This document shows positions 8,076 to 17,943 of a stretch of DNA of 64,000 nucleotides, one piece after another; within the stretch, counting starts at the first letter, position 1; every line of letters begins with the position of its first letter. This stretch comes from an uncultured Carboxylicivirga sp. (GTDB taxonomy: Bacteria > Bacteroidota > Bacteroidia > Bacteroidales > Marinilabiliaceae): assembly GCA_947491945.1 (NCBI GenBank), contig CANLLN010000001.1:186001-250000 (forward strand). The letters run 5' to 3'. The translations under genes and the position numbers were made by a program. The notes under the pieces were generated by a model. That model was given only the letters and a program-made list of their open reading frames with translations, did not search any database and was not told the origin of the DNA.

Positions 8076-8843
8076 TTATTTATTAAAGTTTCGCAGCTTA
8101 ATATTGGTCAGCACCTTCTTAGTGAACAGCGGGAAATCACCCTTCATCATCCAACCGTAATAAGCCGGATCTTTTTCCAGTACCTGCTCTACGCTTTTTC
8201 CTTTGTACTTACCAAAGTTAAATACCTCTTCGCCCTTATCGTTAAAAATGATGCGGCCGATAAAGTCAGCATTGCGGTTGAAGGATGAGAAATCGTTGAG
8301 AAACTCAATGCTATTTTCAAGTTCTTCGTAGCGATCGAGCTGTGCTTTTAGTACCTCGTACGTGGCTCTTGTGTCAGCCTCGGCCGAGTGCGCATTTTCT
8401 AAATCCTTATCGCAGTAGAACTTATAGGCGGCTCCCAGTGTGCGTTTCTCCATCTTGTGAAAGATTGTTTGAACATCCACAAATTTGCGTTTCTTCATGT
8501 CAAAATCAATTTCGGCACGCAAAAACTCCTCGGCCAGTAGCGGCACATCAAACTTATTGGAGTTAAAACCGGCAATGTCGCAGCCTTCAATTATTTTGCA
8601 CAGCGTCTTGCCCAATTCTTTAAAGGTAGGCGCGTCTTTCACATCTTCATCGTAGATGCCATGAATTTCAGAGGTGACCTTGGGGATGGGCATCTCCGGA
8701 TTCACCTTATAGCAGTATGATTCTTCCGATCCATCCAGGTTGATTTTTAAAATAGCAATTTCCACAATGCGGTCCTTGGAGATATTGATACCGGTTGTTT
8801 CCAGGTCGAAAAATACAATGGGATTTTTAAGATGAAGATCCAT
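8076..8843 (-). CDS. 3'-5' exonuclease, DnaQ/DEDDh family
   Basis: This 255-residue protein carries the DEDDh exonuclease motifs: FFDLETTG (Asp-13, Glu-15) in Exo I, GFNSNKFDVPLL in Exo II and HSAEADTRAT in Exo III. A C-terminal segment of about 60 residues (FNFGKYKGKSVEQVL) resembles the extension found in ExoX-type or putative quorum-sensing-regulated 3820 family proteins and probably helps bind nucleic acid. The likely role is proofreading or DNA repair trimming independent of the replicative polymerase. It is the first gene of a two-gene unit with the FAH-family gene. Confidence 0.9.
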   Translation of the reverse strand: MDLHLKNPIVFFDLETTGINISKDRIVEIAILKINLDGSEESYCYKVNPEMPIPKVTSEIHGIYDEDVKDAPTFKELGKTLCKIIEGCDIAGFNSNKFDVPLLAEEFLRAEIDFDMKKRKFVDVQTIFHKMEKRTLGAAYKFYCDKDLENAHSAEADTRATYEVLKAQLDRYEELENSIEFLNDFSSFNRNADFIGRIIFNDKGEEVFNFGKYKGKSVEQVLEKDPAYYGWMMKGDFPLFTKKVLTNIKLRNFNK

Positions 8844-8917
8844 AGTTTGTTATCGTTTTTTTAAATTTGTGAGCCACAAAAATAGCCAAAACAACGGTTT
8901 GTCGCATTATTTATCAC

Positions 8918-10474
8918 TTATTTCAAGGTCATTTCTTTTTGCCGGGGAATGATCACCAGCCGTATGCGGTCGGCCACGGCTTCGTAGCGGTTGTCCGGAA
9001 TAATTAGTTCGTGGACCAGGGGCTCAATGTTATCGTGCTGTATGTGTATGCGGTAAGCGCCGGCCGTGAGGGCCAGCACAAACTTTGCCGAATCGCGGCT
9101 TACTTGGTAGCGTCCCACCATATTATCCAGTGTGTCGGTTACTATTACATCAGGGCAAAAGCCGGGAATCACTCTTCTGCGTTCTTGTTTAAGGCGAATA
9201 TCGCACTTAATTACCGCATTGTAAGGCTCCGTGTTGTTAAATACGACCTTATAAATGTCGTACTTGCCTTCGCCACCCGGCCGGATGGCCGAAACGTAGG
9301 CAAATCGCTTATCCTGAACCCAGGATATATTGTAGTTATCGTAAGTGTCGTTAATGGGGTAGCCCATATTTATTGGTTTTCCCCATTGCTTTTGTGTTGG
9401 ATCCCAGTCCGCATAAAAAAGGTCATATCCGCCCATTGACTGTTCGTTGTCCGATGAAAAATACAGGCGTTGTCCATTAAGTGCCAGAACAGGAAAATTC
9501 TCATTGTAATTGGCTGAGTTAACGGCGCCGGGCAGCAGTCGTGCCTCGCCCCATTCGCCGGAAGGCAGCCTGATGGCATAATAAAGGTCGGTTAAACCGC
9601 TCTCGCTCTCCGAGGCAAACAGTATGGTGTCCTTTCCGGTCGTCATCCACACGCCATATTCGGCTCCTCTCGCATCGAGCGGTGGGCCAAAGTCGGCCAT
9701 GGGTTCGAAGCGCAGGTTGCCTTTGTGGATGGCATAGCCCATGGTTTCGGCACCATCGCGATTATGAAAGGCAAAAAGCTGATTTCCATCGGGTGAGATA
9801 CCCGCCACCATTTCGTCGTAAATAGAGTTTAGCTGCGAACCGATGGTTTTTCCTTTTTCAAAGTCCAACTTGTATTTTTGGGCCGCGCAAATGTTGTAAT
9901 AATAGATGCCGGCATAGCTGTTATAGCGCTTGTCGGAAGAGTAGAAAAGCGTGTGCTCATCCTGTGTAATGAAGGGACTTACTTCATTGCGTCGGGTGTT
10001 GATGTGATTGCCGGGGTTAATGAATGTTACATCTATGGGCTGCTTTATTAAAGTTTGAGCATTGGCAATGTTAGCCTTCAGGGTAGTGGCCTGCTTCAGT
10101 GCCTCACTTTGTCCTGACAGGCACGGCAGTAAAGCGTTGAGTAGGGTTTCAGCCTTGCTGAACTCGTGGGCATGAAAAAGGGCTTGTGCTTTGTAAAGCA
10201 AGGCCTGCTCATCATTGGGTTTAAGTTTAAGTAAATGCTCAATGTAGGGCATGGCTTCCTCGCGCAGGGTGTTATCGCTAAGGTAGCAGTCAATAATTTT
10301 GTTTAACAGGTCTTTGTTGTCCTTATCTCTTCGCCACACACGGATATAGTCCTTGCGGGCTTTTTCGTAGTTAAAATATTTGTAGTACTTATCGGCACGT
10401 TGTTCGTACTTTTTTTGTGCCGGTGCCTGCAGACAGATAATTAGCAGGGCTAATAGTGTGAGTTTTGGCGTCAT
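8918..10474 (-). CDS. Secreted TPR/PD40 beta-propeller protein
   Basis: This 518-residue protein has a signal peptide (first ~19 residues, ending AQAPAQ-like at LQAPAQ). The N-terminal third is tetratricopeptide-like (YFNYEKARKDYIRVW, PNDEQALLYKAQALFHAHEF). A central region of WD40-like PD40 repeats follows (HTLFYSSDKRYNS, RLYFSSDNEQSMGGYDLFYA), and then a C-terminal beta domain (about 80 residues). The layout matches envelope proteins associated with type IX secretion and gliding in Bacteroidota, such as PorE-like proteins. The OmpA-like peptidoglycan-binding domain usual at their C-terminus is missing. Function is therefore only loosely inferred. Confidence 0.8.
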   Translation of the reverse strand: MTPKLTLLALLIICLQAPAQKKYEQRADKYYKYFNYEKARKDYIRVWRRDKDNKDLLNKIIDCYLSDNTLREEAMPYIEHLLKLKPNDEQALLYKAQALFHAHEFSKAETLLNALLPCLSGQSEALKQATTLKANIANAQTLIKQPIDVTFINPGNHINTRRNEVSPFITQDEHTLFYSSDKRYNSYAGIYYYNICAAQKYKLDFEKGKTIGSQLNSIYDEMVAGISPDGNQLFAFHNRDGAETMGYAIHKGNLRFEPMADFGPPLDARGAEYGVWMTTGKDTILFASESESGLTDLYYAIRLPSGEWGEARLLPGAVNSANYNENFPVLALNGQRLYFSSDNEQSMGGYDLFYADWDPTQKQWGKPINMGYPINDTYDNYNISWVQDKRFAYVSAIRPGGEGKYDIYKVVFNNTEPYNAVIKCDIRLKQERRRVIPGFCPDVIVTDTLDNMVGRYQVSRDSAKFVLALTAGAYRIHIQHDNIEPLVHELIIPDNRYEAVADRIRLVIIPRQKEMTLK

Positions 10475-10641
10475 GATGAGATTCAGTTAGTGCATTAAAG
10501 TAAGCAATTTTTAACTGAATGATGCACATGATTTTGATAAAAGAATGCATCGTGTAAATGTGTGAGGAACAATTTTAATTTGGATTTGCCCCTGAACAAA
10601 GCCGTTTACATATTGTTTACAAGAAAAACGTACTACGCACT

Positions 10642-11382
10642 ATGAAAAGACGACAATTTATTGGTTTAATTGGTGCCGGCACCATGGCTGCCTGCACAGG
10701 AGGGGCTAAAGGAGGAGCAAGCGCAAATAATAAAAAAGCCGTGAGTAAAGCACCTATTTCAGGTCACTTCTTTCCTGCTCTACCCTATAACTACGATGCA
10801 TTGGAGCCCTATGTAGATGCAGAAACCATGGCCTTACATTACGATAAGCATCACAGAGGTTATTATAAGAAGTTTATGGCAGCCATCGATGGTATGTCCT
10901 TGGAGACGCAAAGTATGCCCGCCATTTTTAGTGAGGTTTCCAAGCATGGCGTAGCAGTGCGTAACAATGGGGGAGGGTATTACAATCATAATCTGTTCTG
11001 GGAAAATATGAGTCCAGCGGGAGGACAACCTTCTGCTAAACTCTTGAGTAAGCTGGTGAAGGACTTTAAATCATTCGATGGATTTAAGGATGCCTTTTCC
11101 AAAGCTGCCAAAACGCAGTTTGGTAGTGGCTGGGCCTGGCTAATTCTGAATGAACAAAAGGAACTTCAGGTAATTGCTACCCCAAATCAGGATAATCCGC
11201 TGATGGATATTGTGCCGCTCAAAGGTATTCCATTGCTTTGTATTGATGTATGGGAACATGCTTATTATCTTAATTATCAAAACAGAAGGGCCGATTATGT
11301 TGATGCGTTTTGGAAGGTTGTGAATTGGAAGGTAGTGAGTAAACGACTGGAGAAAGCCTTGAAAGGTGAATGGATAGGATAA
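10642..11382 (+). CDS. Superoxide dismutase, Mn/Fe type, exported lipoprotein
   Basis: This is a 246-residue Fe/Mn superoxide dismutase. It converts superoxide to hydrogen peroxide and oxygen. The N-terminus has a twin-arginine start (MKRRQFIG) and a lipobox ending at Cys-18 (MAACT), so the enzyme is probably exported folded by Tat and anchored as a lipoprotein. Metal ligands can be placed at His-66, His-116 (YYNHNLFW), Asp-202 and His-206 (DVWEHAYYL). Gln-183 in PNQDNPLM occupies the Mn-type position and GGGYY the matching Gly site, so Mn or cambialistic use is more likely than strict Fe. Exported lipoprotein SODs are less common than cytoplasmic ones. Confidence 0.93.
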   Translation: MKRRQFIGLIGAGTMAACTGGAKGGASANNKKAVSKAPISGHFFPALPYNYDALEPYVDAETMALHYDKHHRGYYKKFMAAIDGMSLETQSMPAIFSEVSKHGVAVRNNGGGYYNHNLFWENMSPAGGQPSAKLLSKLVKDFKSFDGFKDAFSKAAKTQFGSGWAWLILNEQKELQVIATPNQDNPLMDIVPLKGIPLLCIDVWEHAYYLNYQNRRADYVDAFWKVVNWKVVSKRLEKALKGEWIG

Positions 11383-11407
11383 GATGATTTTACATGAAAA
11401 TTGCCGG

Positions 11408-11434
11408 AGCCCTTTTTGTCGAAAGGGCTTTTGT
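11408..11434 (+). terminator. Terminator after superoxide dismutase
   Basis: AGCCCTTT and AAAGGGCT form an 8-bp stem with a short loop, followed by a T-rich tail (TTGTGTATTTTT). It lies 26 bp past the superoxide dismutase stop. Confidence 0.75.
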
Positions 11435-11460
11435 GTATTTTTATATCACAAATAATTGGC

Positions 11461-12063
11461 ATGAAGAAGATTTTAATCATTTACGCACATCCCATTGAAA
11501 CCAAGTCGAGGGTTAATCGGCGCATGATTGCGGCTGTTGAGTCAATGTCCAATGTAAGGGTTAATAAGCTTTACGAGAATTACCCTGATTTTTTTATTGA
11601 TGTAAAGCATGAACAGAGCCTACTGGAGGAGCATGATGTTGTTGTGTGGCATCATCCTATGTATTGGTACAGTGGTCCGGCTTTGTTGAAGGAATGGTTT
11701 GATCTGGTGCTGGAGCATGGCTTTGCCTATGGCAAGGAAGGCAACTTTTTGAAAGGAAAATGGGCAATTAATTGTGTTACCACAGGGGGACGCGCCGCCT
11801 CTTATCAGGCAGGTGGTGTAAATCGCTTTCCGGTGCGTCAGTTTTTGTTACCCTTCGATCAGTCTGCTACTTTGTGCAAAATGCGCTATTTGTCACCTTA
11901 TATTGTGCATGGTGTTCATCTGCTGAATGAAAACAACATTAAGGAAGTGGTAGCAGATTATACCCGATTTATATCTTTTTTGCGTGATGAAGAGTGGCAG
12001 GAAGAGCAGATCAACAGGGAGGATAGTTTTAATATTTTTATGAGCCGCGGTAAGAAACAATAA
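11461..12063 (+). CDS. KefF/KefG-like NAD(P)H:quinone oxidoreductase
   Basis: This is a 200-residue flavodoxin-fold oxidoreductase of the KefF/KefG family. I chose ATG 11461 because the first beta strand (MKKILIIYAHP) begins there; a longer frame would run through the preceding terminator. Family features are HHPMYWYSGPALLKEWFD and the C-terminal AFAYG-like LEHGFAYGKEG. In enterobacteria these proteins bind and activate the glutathione-gated potassium efflux channel KefB/KefC. The antiporter gene starts 14 bp downstream, which strongly supports the same partnership here. Confidence 0.9.
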   Translation: MKKILIIYAHPIETKSRVNRRMIAAVESMSNVRVNKLYENYPDFFIDVKHEQSLLEEHDVVVWHHPMYWYSGPALLKEWFDLVLEHGFAYGKEGNFLKGKWAINCVTTGGRAASYQAGGVNRFPVRQFLLPFDQSATLCKMRYLSPYIVHGVHLLNENNIKEVVADYTRFISFLRDEEWQEEQINREDSFNIFMSRGKKQ

Positions 12064-12077
12064 TTAAACACAGTAGT

Positions 12078-13967
12078 ATGCATCTCGACGCCATATTTTT
12101 CCAAATAATGATTTACCTGCTGGCCGCCGTTGTGTCAGTACCATTGGCCAAAAAGGCGGGGCTGGGCTCGGTACTTGGTTACCTGATTGCCGGCATTCTG
12201 ATTGGCCCTTTTGTGTTGGGGCTGGTGGGTAGCGAGGGTGAGGATGTGATGCACATTGCCGAGTTCGGTGTTGTGATCATGTTATTTATCGTCGGCCTAG
12301 AGCTGCACCCCGGCATGCTGTGGCGTATGAAGCGTCTTATCTTTGGTTTGGGCGGCATGCAAATTGGTTTTACCGCCCTGGTATTTGCCACCCTCACGGC
12401 TTTGTTTTGGCTGAATACGGCACAAGCCATTACCACTGGTTTAATCCTGGCCTTGTCATCTACCGCCATCGTATTACAGACACTCACCGAGAAGGGTATG
12501 TTGCAAACACGAGGAGGACGCCATAGTTTCTCAGTACTGCTGATGCAGGATATTTCCGTGGTTCCAATTTTTGCGATACTGGCTCTGCTGGCCACTCAGG
12601 TGGTGAAGGACACCGGCGTGATTAGCGATGCTCCCGAGGCGACAGAAAGTGGATGGCAGCAGTTGCTCATTATCATTGCTGCCGTGGGTACTATTATCGT
12701 AGGGGGGCGTTATCTGGCTCATTATATTTTTAAGCTGATTGCCGAAACGGGACTGCGTGAGCTATTTACGGCTACAGCCTTGCTTTTGGTCATTGGCATC
12801 GCTGTGTTTATGGATGCTGTAGGACTATCACCGGCCCTGGGTACCTTCCTGGCCGGTGTGGTTTTGGCCAATAGTGAATACCGTTATGAACTGGAGGATA
12901 ACCTGGAGCCTTTTAAAGGCTTACTGTTAGGAGTCTTTTTTATTTCGGTAGGGGCAAGTATCAACTTCGACTTACTGATAGAGTATTGGGCGCTTATTTT
13001 ACTAATACTTACAATTGTAGTAAGTGTTAAGCTGGTAATCTTGTTTTTACTGGGTAAGCTCTTTAAACTGCCCCTGTCGCATAATATGCTGTTTTCATTT
13101 AGTTTGGCACAGGCCGGAGAGTTTGGATTTGTGTTGATTACTTTTGCCTTGCAAAGTGCTATTTACGATGAGTTTACGGCGGGTGTGCTGCTCATTGTGG
13201 TAGCCCTTTCGATGCTTATTACGCCGGTGCTCTTTATTATCAATGAGCACCTTATACAGCCCCGGATACTGAAGGAAGTGAGTTTGGAGGCCGATGAGGT
13301 GGAAGATAATAACCACCCGGTTATTATTGCCGGCTTTGGACGTTTCGGTCAGGTGATGGGGCGTTTCCTGAATGCCAACGGCATTAAGCTCACCATTATT
13401 GATAATAACCCGCATAATGTTCAGTATCTAAAAAAGTTTGGTTACAAGGTGTATTTTGGCGATATGACCCGTAAAGAGATGCTTGAGGCCGCAGGTGCTG
13501 CCAAGGCCAAAGTGCTTGTGGTGACGATGAGTGAGCGACATCAGATTGATAAACTCGTAGGACTGGCCCAAAAGCATTATCCCAATCTTAAGCTAATCGT
13601 GCGTGCCGTTGATGTGGCGCACGAGCTGGCGCTTCAGAATATCGGGGTGATGGGGCATCGTCAGGCTATTTTTGACTCGGCCATTGAGTTGGGAACAAGT
13701 GCGTTGTCGGCCATCGGCTTTAGCCGGCATGAGAGTTACCGTTCGGCTCTTACTTTCAAGCACCTTGATAAGCGTTTTATGGCTAACTTGCAGCAGCGTT
13801 ATTCCAAAGATGATCCTCATTTTCTGATGGAAACCCGCAAGTTCTCCGAGCATTTGGAGAATATACTTTTGATGCATCAGAAACACCCTTATCAGGAAAT
13901 GGATTGTGCCTGGGATACCCAGTCGCGCATTGAGGAGGAGAAGGAAAATCAAAACATAGGAAAGTAG
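12078..13967 (+). CDS. Monovalent cation:proton antiporter-2, KefB/KefC-like
   Basis: This 629-residue CPA2 family transporter has about 12 N-terminal membrane segments (GYLIAGILIGPFVLG, FIVGLELHPGMLW, ALSSTAIVLQTL) and a cytosolic RCK/TrkA-N nucleotide-binding domain from about residue 415 (PVIIAGFGRFGQVMGR). Length and architecture match KefC. It should release K+ or exchange it for H+, gated by electrophile or redox state through the neighbouring KefG-like protein. The pair forms an operon with a 14-bp gap. Alternative substrates (Na+) cannot be excluded from sequence. Confidence 0.93.
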   Translation: MHLDAIFFQIMIYLLAAVVSVPLAKKAGLGSVLGYLIAGILIGPFVLGLVGSEGEDVMHIAEFGVVIMLFIVGLELHPGMLWRMKRLIFGLGGMQIGFTALVFATLTALFWLNTAQAITTGLILALSSTAIVLQTLTEKGMLQTRGGRHSFSVLLMQDISVVPIFAILALLATQVVKDTGVISDAPEATESGWQQLLIIIAAVGTIIVGGRYLAHYIFKLIAETGLRELFTATALLLVIGIAVFMDAVGLSPALGTFLAGVVLANSEYRYELEDNLEPFKGLLLGVFFISVGASINFDLLIEYWALILLILTIVVSVKLVILFLLGKLFKLPLSHNMLFSFSLAQAGEFGFVLITFALQSAIYDEFTAGVLLIVVALSMLITPVLFIINEHLIQPRILKEVSLEADEVEDNNHPVIIAGFGRFGQVMGRFLNANGIKLTIIDNNPHNVQYLKKFGYKVYFGDMTRKEMLEAAGAAKAKVLVVTMSERHQIDKLVGLAQKHYPNLKLIVRAVDVAHELALQNIGVMGHRQAIFDSAIELGTSALSAIGFSRHESYRSALTFKHLDKRFMANLQQRYSKDDPHFLMETRKFSEHLENILLMHQKHPYQEMDCAWDTQSRIEEEKENQNIGK

Positions 13968-14113
13968 CAAAATGGTTTGCTGGAGGCAGATAAATGGGTT
14001 TATATGGGATAATTACTAAGTCTTACTGCGATTGTATTTTTGTGTTTTTGCTTATATTAGCCATTGGAAAACAATCATACGACTGTATTTACAGTCTTAA
14101 AAGACAATTACTT

Positions 14114-14905
14114 ATGAATAAATTATTTTTCATTGCCTTGGTGGCATTGGCAACCCTTGCAGGGGCTTGTTCCGACAGCAACGATGAGCAGGCACGATTT
14201 AGTATTCGTTTAACGGATGCACCAGGAGATTATCAGGAAGTGTTAATTGATGTGCAGGAAGTACAGATCAATGTCTCGTCAGAAGATAGTGAAGGAGGAT
14301 GGCAGACTTTGGAGAGTACACAAAGTGGTGTTTATAACCTTTTGGATTTTACAAACGGGATGGATACTTTACTGGTGGATGAATATTTACCAGCCGGTAA
14401 AATTTCGCAGATGCGTCTTGTTCTTGGCGACAATAATCAGGTAAAGATTGATGATGTTTATTATGATCTTGCTACGCCATCAGCGCAACAGTCCGGACTT
14501 AAGTTTAATATTCATGCTGATCTTAGCGCTGGTATTACCTATAAGCTATGGATCGATTTTGATGCCGGACGCTCGATTGTGAAAAAGGGTAATGGTGGTT
14601 ATTCACTTAAGCCGGTTATCAGAACTTATACCGAAGCCACAAGTGGTGCTATCAAGGGAGTTGTATTGCCCGTTGAGGCAAAGCCCTACGTGATGGCTAT
14701 TTCTGCCGAGAGCGATACTATCGGTACTTATGCCGATGTTGAGTCAGGGTTTTATCTGCTAAGCGGCCTGGAAGCCGGTACTTATAAAGTAAAATTTGAG
14801 CCTTCGGCAGAGTATGCTGAAAAAGAAATTGAAGGTGTTGCAGTACAAAATGGTTTGGTTACCGAAGTGGAAGCGGTAACACTTGAAACTGTTGTTGCGG
14901 AGTAG
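14114..14905 (+). CDS. DUF4382 lipoprotein
   Basis: This is a 263-residue lipoprotein. I chose ATG 14114 because it directly precedes a clean signal peptide (MNKLFFIALVALATLAGAC), with the lipobox Cys at residue 19; the longer frame starting at 13994 has no export signal. The domain beginning RFSIRLTDAPGDYQEV is DUF4382, found in Bacteroidota and some archaea. A C-terminal beta-sandwich-like segment (GAIKGVVLPVEAKPYV, AGTYKVKFEP) resembles carboxypeptidase-regulatory folds. The molecular role is unknown; it is likely a surface or periplasmic anchored protein. A terminator follows. Confidence 0.88.
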   Translation: MNKLFFIALVALATLAGACSDSNDEQARFSIRLTDAPGDYQEVLIDVQEVQINVSSEDSEGGWQTLESTQSGVYNLLDFTNGMDTLLVDEYLPAGKISQMRLVLGDNNQVKIDDVYYDLATPSAQQSGLKFNIHADLSAGITYKLWIDFDAGRSIVKKGNGGYSLKPVIRTYTEATSGAIKGVVLPVEAKPYVMAISAESDTIGTYADVESGFYLLSGLEAGTYKVKFEPSAEYAEKEIEGVAVQNGLVTEVEAVTLETVVAE

Positions 14906-14931
14906 GCATTGATTCGTACAATTTATAGAAT

Positions 14932-14965
14932 AACAAGCGGACCTTACAAGGCCCGCTTGTTTTAT
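14932..14965 (+). terminator. Terminator after DUF4382 gene
   Basis: ACAAGCGG and CCGCTTGT form an 8-bp stem followed by TTTTATT. It lies 27 bp past the stop. Confidence 0.82.
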
Positions 14966-15110
14966 TAGCTGCCTAGCCAGGTTAGTTTATGCCAGATACC
15001 TTCCAAAAGGCCATGCTTCCTATGTTAGCCCCAGCAATGGTAGAATGCACCGGTTAGAAGCCTGAGCGTAATCGCCATTAAAAAGCTATAGATTGTTCCG
15101 GTATATTAAT

Positions 15111-15141
15111 AAAAAAAGGCCGCATAGAATGCAGCCTCTTC
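15111..15141 (-). terminator. Terminator after tpiA
   Basis: On the minus strand GGCTGCAT-TCT-ATGCGGCC is followed by a run of seven T residues. It lies about 40 bp beyond the tpiA stop. Confidence 0.85.
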
Positions 15142-15178
15142 TTCTGAAAAACTATTTTGAGTATCGACGTTTTTTTAA

Positions 15179-15934
15179 TTAAAAGGCCGCGATAATGCCG
15201 TGGAAATCTTCTGCTTTTAATGAGGCACCACCAATTAATCCACCATCCACATCGGGGTTGGCAAATAATTCCTTAGCGTTTGATGGCTTACAGCTACCAC
15301 CGTACAAAATGCTGGTGTTGTCAGCTACTTCAGCGCCATACTTGTCGGCTAGTGTTTGACGGATGAAAGCGTGAATTTCCTGTGCCTGCTCAGGGCTGGC
15401 TGTTTTGCCGGTTCCAATCGCCCATACGGGTTCGTAGGCCAGTACAATTTTACCAAAGTCCTCAGCCGAAAGGTGGAATAAAGCCTCCTCAATCTGAGAT
15501 TTTACTACTTCAAAGTGTTTTTCAGCCTCACGCTCTTCCAAAACTTCGCCAATGCAGAAGATGGGCGTTAAGCCATTGGCCAAGGCCAGGTCTGTTTTTT
15601 CTTTCAAAATGGCGTTGGTCTCACCGTAGTATGCACGACGCTCTGAGTGACCTAGGATAACATATTGAGCACCTGTTGACTTAATCATGCTGGCTGAGAT
15701 TTCTCCGGTGTAGGCACCGCTTACTTTATCAGCGCAGTTTTGTGCAGCTACACCTACAAGGTCAGCGTCAACCGTTTTCACAACTTCCGTAAGGTGGATA
15801 AATGGCGCACCTAATACAACTTGACAATTAGGCTTGTTAGCCTTTAAAATTTCATTCACTTCTTTGGCTAATGCTACACCTTCTTCTAGGGTGTTATTCA
15901 TTTTCCAGTTCCCTGCAACAATGTTTTGTCTCAT
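15179..15934 (-). CDS. tpiA: Triosephosphate isomerase
   Basis: This is a 251-residue glycolytic TIM-barrel enzyme interconverting dihydroxyacetone phosphate and glyceraldehyde 3-phosphate. The active-site residues are visible in order: Asn-Lys in NWKMN, His in VILGHSERR and Glu in [11 protein letters not shown]. The C-terminal phosphate-binding loop is GLIGGASL. Length is normal for the family. It is the last gene of a three-gene unit with a BT_3928-like protein (19 bp upstream) and a DUF1599 protein, an order often seen in Bacteroidales, and is followed by a strong terminator. Confidence 0.98.
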   Translation of the reverse strand: MRQNIVAGNWKMNNTLEEGVALAKEVNEILKANKPNCQVVLGAPFIHLTEVVKTVDADLVGVAAQNCADKVSGAYTGEISASMIKSTGAQYVILGHSERRAYYGETNAILKEKTDLALANGLTPIFCIGEVLEEREAEKHFEVVKSQIEEALFHLSAEDFGKIVLAYEPVWAIGTGKTASPEQAQEIHAFIRQTLADKYGAEVADNTSILYGGSCKPSNAKELFANPDVDGGLIGGASLKAEDFHGIIAAF

Positions 15935-15953
15935 TGATAAAAATTTTAGTTTA

Positions 15954-17159
15954 TTAGAATTTGTATAATATAAAAATCAATCCCGATAAAACAATCATAC
16001 ACAGCCATAGCCATTTGTGATTGTTGCCCGCATGCAGTACTTGAACCGAATGTGAAAGTGGGTTCTTTAATTCACTTGCCGCCGGCAGTTGGGTGTGATT
16101 ATACTTTGCAATTACGGTTCCTTCTTTAATGATTACCAGGCCAGGATTGCCTCGTATAATGGTTTTCAATGTCGTTTCGTCGCACAGGGCGTAGTCAAAG
16201 GCTGCCTGATGCTTCATGTCAAACTGATAGCAGGCATCGCTTAACGAAGCTGTGGCAACATAAAAAAGCGCTTTATTTTGCAGCGCCGTATTCTTAATAT
16301 CAATAAAATGCTGAATGTGTTCCGTGGAGATATTCTCCACCTTGGGCGCTACCATTAGGAACACAGGCTGTGTGTTATGAATGATGCGTTCCGTGATATC
16401 ATCATTTTCGGTTGACAGGAAGTTAAGGGCAGCAATAGGCGGCTGATAGCCCTCGCGTATCACGGTAGTTTTACTATCGATAAATACCCAGGTGCTGTCT
16501 TCATACGGATAGTTATCCACACTAAACTCCTTTTGTACTCCTTCTTTCTCAAGGATGAAGGTGGTTTCGTACTCACCCTCATCGGCACCTTCCGGTATGC
16601 GCATTTGTGCGGGTATGTCTGCGCCAATGTGGTAGGGGCGGAAATCGAGTACGGGCAGATAGTAAAGGCTGTATAAGGATAGCCCCATGATAAATGACAG
16701 GCCTATAAAGGTGAGTAGATGTTGCCTGCCCAATGTCAGGGATGCTTTGTATTCTTTTCTTCGGTAATAAATAACCAGCGCAAAAGGCAGTGTGATCAGG
16801 TTCTTAAATAGTGTCTCCCAATTACTTAGCTTTATAGCGTCACCAAAACATCCACAGTCCGAAACGGGTTCGAACAGGGCTATGAAAAAGGTGATGGCGG
16901 TAAAGCCAAGCATAAAGAGGAGTGTTGGCAGTGCTACGGTCTTTATCTTAAAGCCCAGCACCAGGTGAAAGCCCAGTATAAATTCAACACTACAAAGGGC
17001 AATGGACAGTATTAAGCCAATGGTATCGCTGTTGTGAATGCCCACTACTTCGAGATACTCACTGATTTTGATGGCGCTGCCCTTGGGATCGACCGCCTTT
17101 ACAAAACCGGAAAACAAAAAAACAAGGCCGGTCAGCAGGCGACTCACTAACTTTAACAT
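15954..17159 (-). CDS. BT_3928-like membrane protein with DoxX-like N-terminus
   Basis: This 401-residue inner-membrane protein has an N-terminal block of about four membrane segments resembling the DoxX/MauE fold ([20 protein letters not shown]). It contains CGCFGD, a Cys motif common in MauE-like methylamine-utilisation proteins. A soluble, presumably periplasmic domain of about 200 residues follows, and the protein ends with one further membrane segment ([18 protein letters not shown]). The family is conserved next to tpiA in Bacteroidales, but its function is not established. Redox or thioredoxin-related handling is possible from the Cys motif, as inference only. Confidence 0.82.
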   Translation of the reverse strand: MLKLVSRLLTGLVFLFSGFVKAVDPKGSAIKISEYLEVVGIHNSDTIGLILSIALCSVEFILGFHLVLGFKIKTVALPTLLFMLGFTAITFFIALFEPVSDCGCFGDAIKLSNWETLFKNLITLPFALVIYYRRKEYKASLTLGRQHLLTFIGLSFIMGLSLYSLYYLPVLDFRPYHIGADIPAQMRIPEGADEGEYETTFILEKEGVQKEFSVDNYPYEDSTWVFIDSKTTVIREGYQPPIAALNFLSTENDDITERIIHNTQPVFLMVAPKVENISTEHIQHFIDIKNTALQNKALFYVATASLSDACYQFDMKHQAAFDYALCDETTLKTIIRGNPGLVIIKEGTVIAKYNHTQLPAASELKNPLSHSVQVLHAGNNHKWLWLCMIVLSGLIFILYKF

Positions 17160-17171
17160 TTTACAGATTTT

Positions 17172-17729
17172 TTAAGCGTTATCCTCATCTTCGGGAAACT
17201 CAATTTTTATGAGTGCAAAGATAGCATAATTGATCATGTCCATGTAATTAGCATCAATGCCTTCTGATATAATGGTTTGTCCCTGGTTATCTTCTATTTG
17301 CTTGGTGCGATGGAGCTTCATCAGAATAAGGTCGGTAAAAGAGCTTATGCGCATCTTGCGCCAGGCCTCGTCGTAGTCGTGGTTTTTATTGGTCATTAAG
17401 GCTTTGGATGCATATATATTGTCCAGGTACATCTTCAGTGCCTGTTTATGATCCATCTCCGGTTTATCGGCAGGTTTTAGCTTAAGCTGCACAAGGGCCA
17501 TGGCGCAGTAGTTTACAATGCCGATAAACTCATCGCGTATTCCTTCATCTACCTTTGAAATACCTTTGGTTTCGATGCTTCGTATGCGTTGTGCTTTAAT
17601 AAAAATTTGGTCTGTCATACTGGAGGGACGCAGGATGCGCCAGGCTGTTCCGTAATCCTTCATCTTTTTCTCAAAGATGTCTTTGCAAATATTTATGACG
17701 TGCTCGAATTGACTATCTGTTTGGGTCAC
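17172..17729 (-). CDS. DUF1599 domain protein
   Basis: This 185-residue soluble protein contains two internally similar halves. Each starts near a KxKDYGTAWR-like motif (MKDYGTAWRILRPSS and NHDYDEAWRKMRISSF) followed by a helix ending in a conserved RT/QR-I pattern (KAQRIRSIE and KLHRTKQIE). This is DUF1599, a domain of unknown function probably formed by duplication. It starts the tpiA unit, 12 bp before the BT_3928-like gene. The role is unknown; conserved linkage to tpiA suggests a housekeeping function. Confidence 0.87.
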   Translation of the reverse strand: MTQTDSQFEHVINICKDIFEKKMKDYGTAWRILRPSSMTDQIFIKAQRIRSIETKGISKVDEGIRDEFIGIVNYCAMALVQLKLKPADKPEMDHKQALKMYLDNIYASKALMTNKNHDYDEAWRKMRISSFTDLILMKLHRTKQIEDNQGQTIISEGIDANYMDMINYAIFALIKIEFPEDEDNA

Positions 17730-17943
17730 CTTTAACTGTTTTAGAATGGAGGCGTAAAATTATCAAAAAAAGACAAATATCAGGGTATAAATCACGAATA
17801 TCTAAAAGAGGGAGTCCTGTGTTCGCTTGAGAGAGTAGTTCATTGACTGCGGTAGCTTTCTCATGAGTAAAATAGGCTTTTGGCCGAAATGAACCCAAAG
17901 GCTGCTGTGATGGAATTGTCCTTGCCCGAAGGAAATTCCAGTC

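Noticed and set aside
12179-12595. Minus-strand frame inside the Kef-type antiporter gene
   Set aside because: It is a shadow of a membrane-protein gene with intact CPA2 motifs; composition is Ser/Thr/Pro-rich nonsense.
13994-14113. N-terminal extension of the DUF4382 gene
   Set aside because: The extension would bury a clean lipoprotein signal peptide that starts at 14114.
17713-17898. 61-codon minus-strand frame upstream of the DUF1599 gene
   Set aside because: No domain, no promoter support, and it overlaps the DUF1599 start in another frame.
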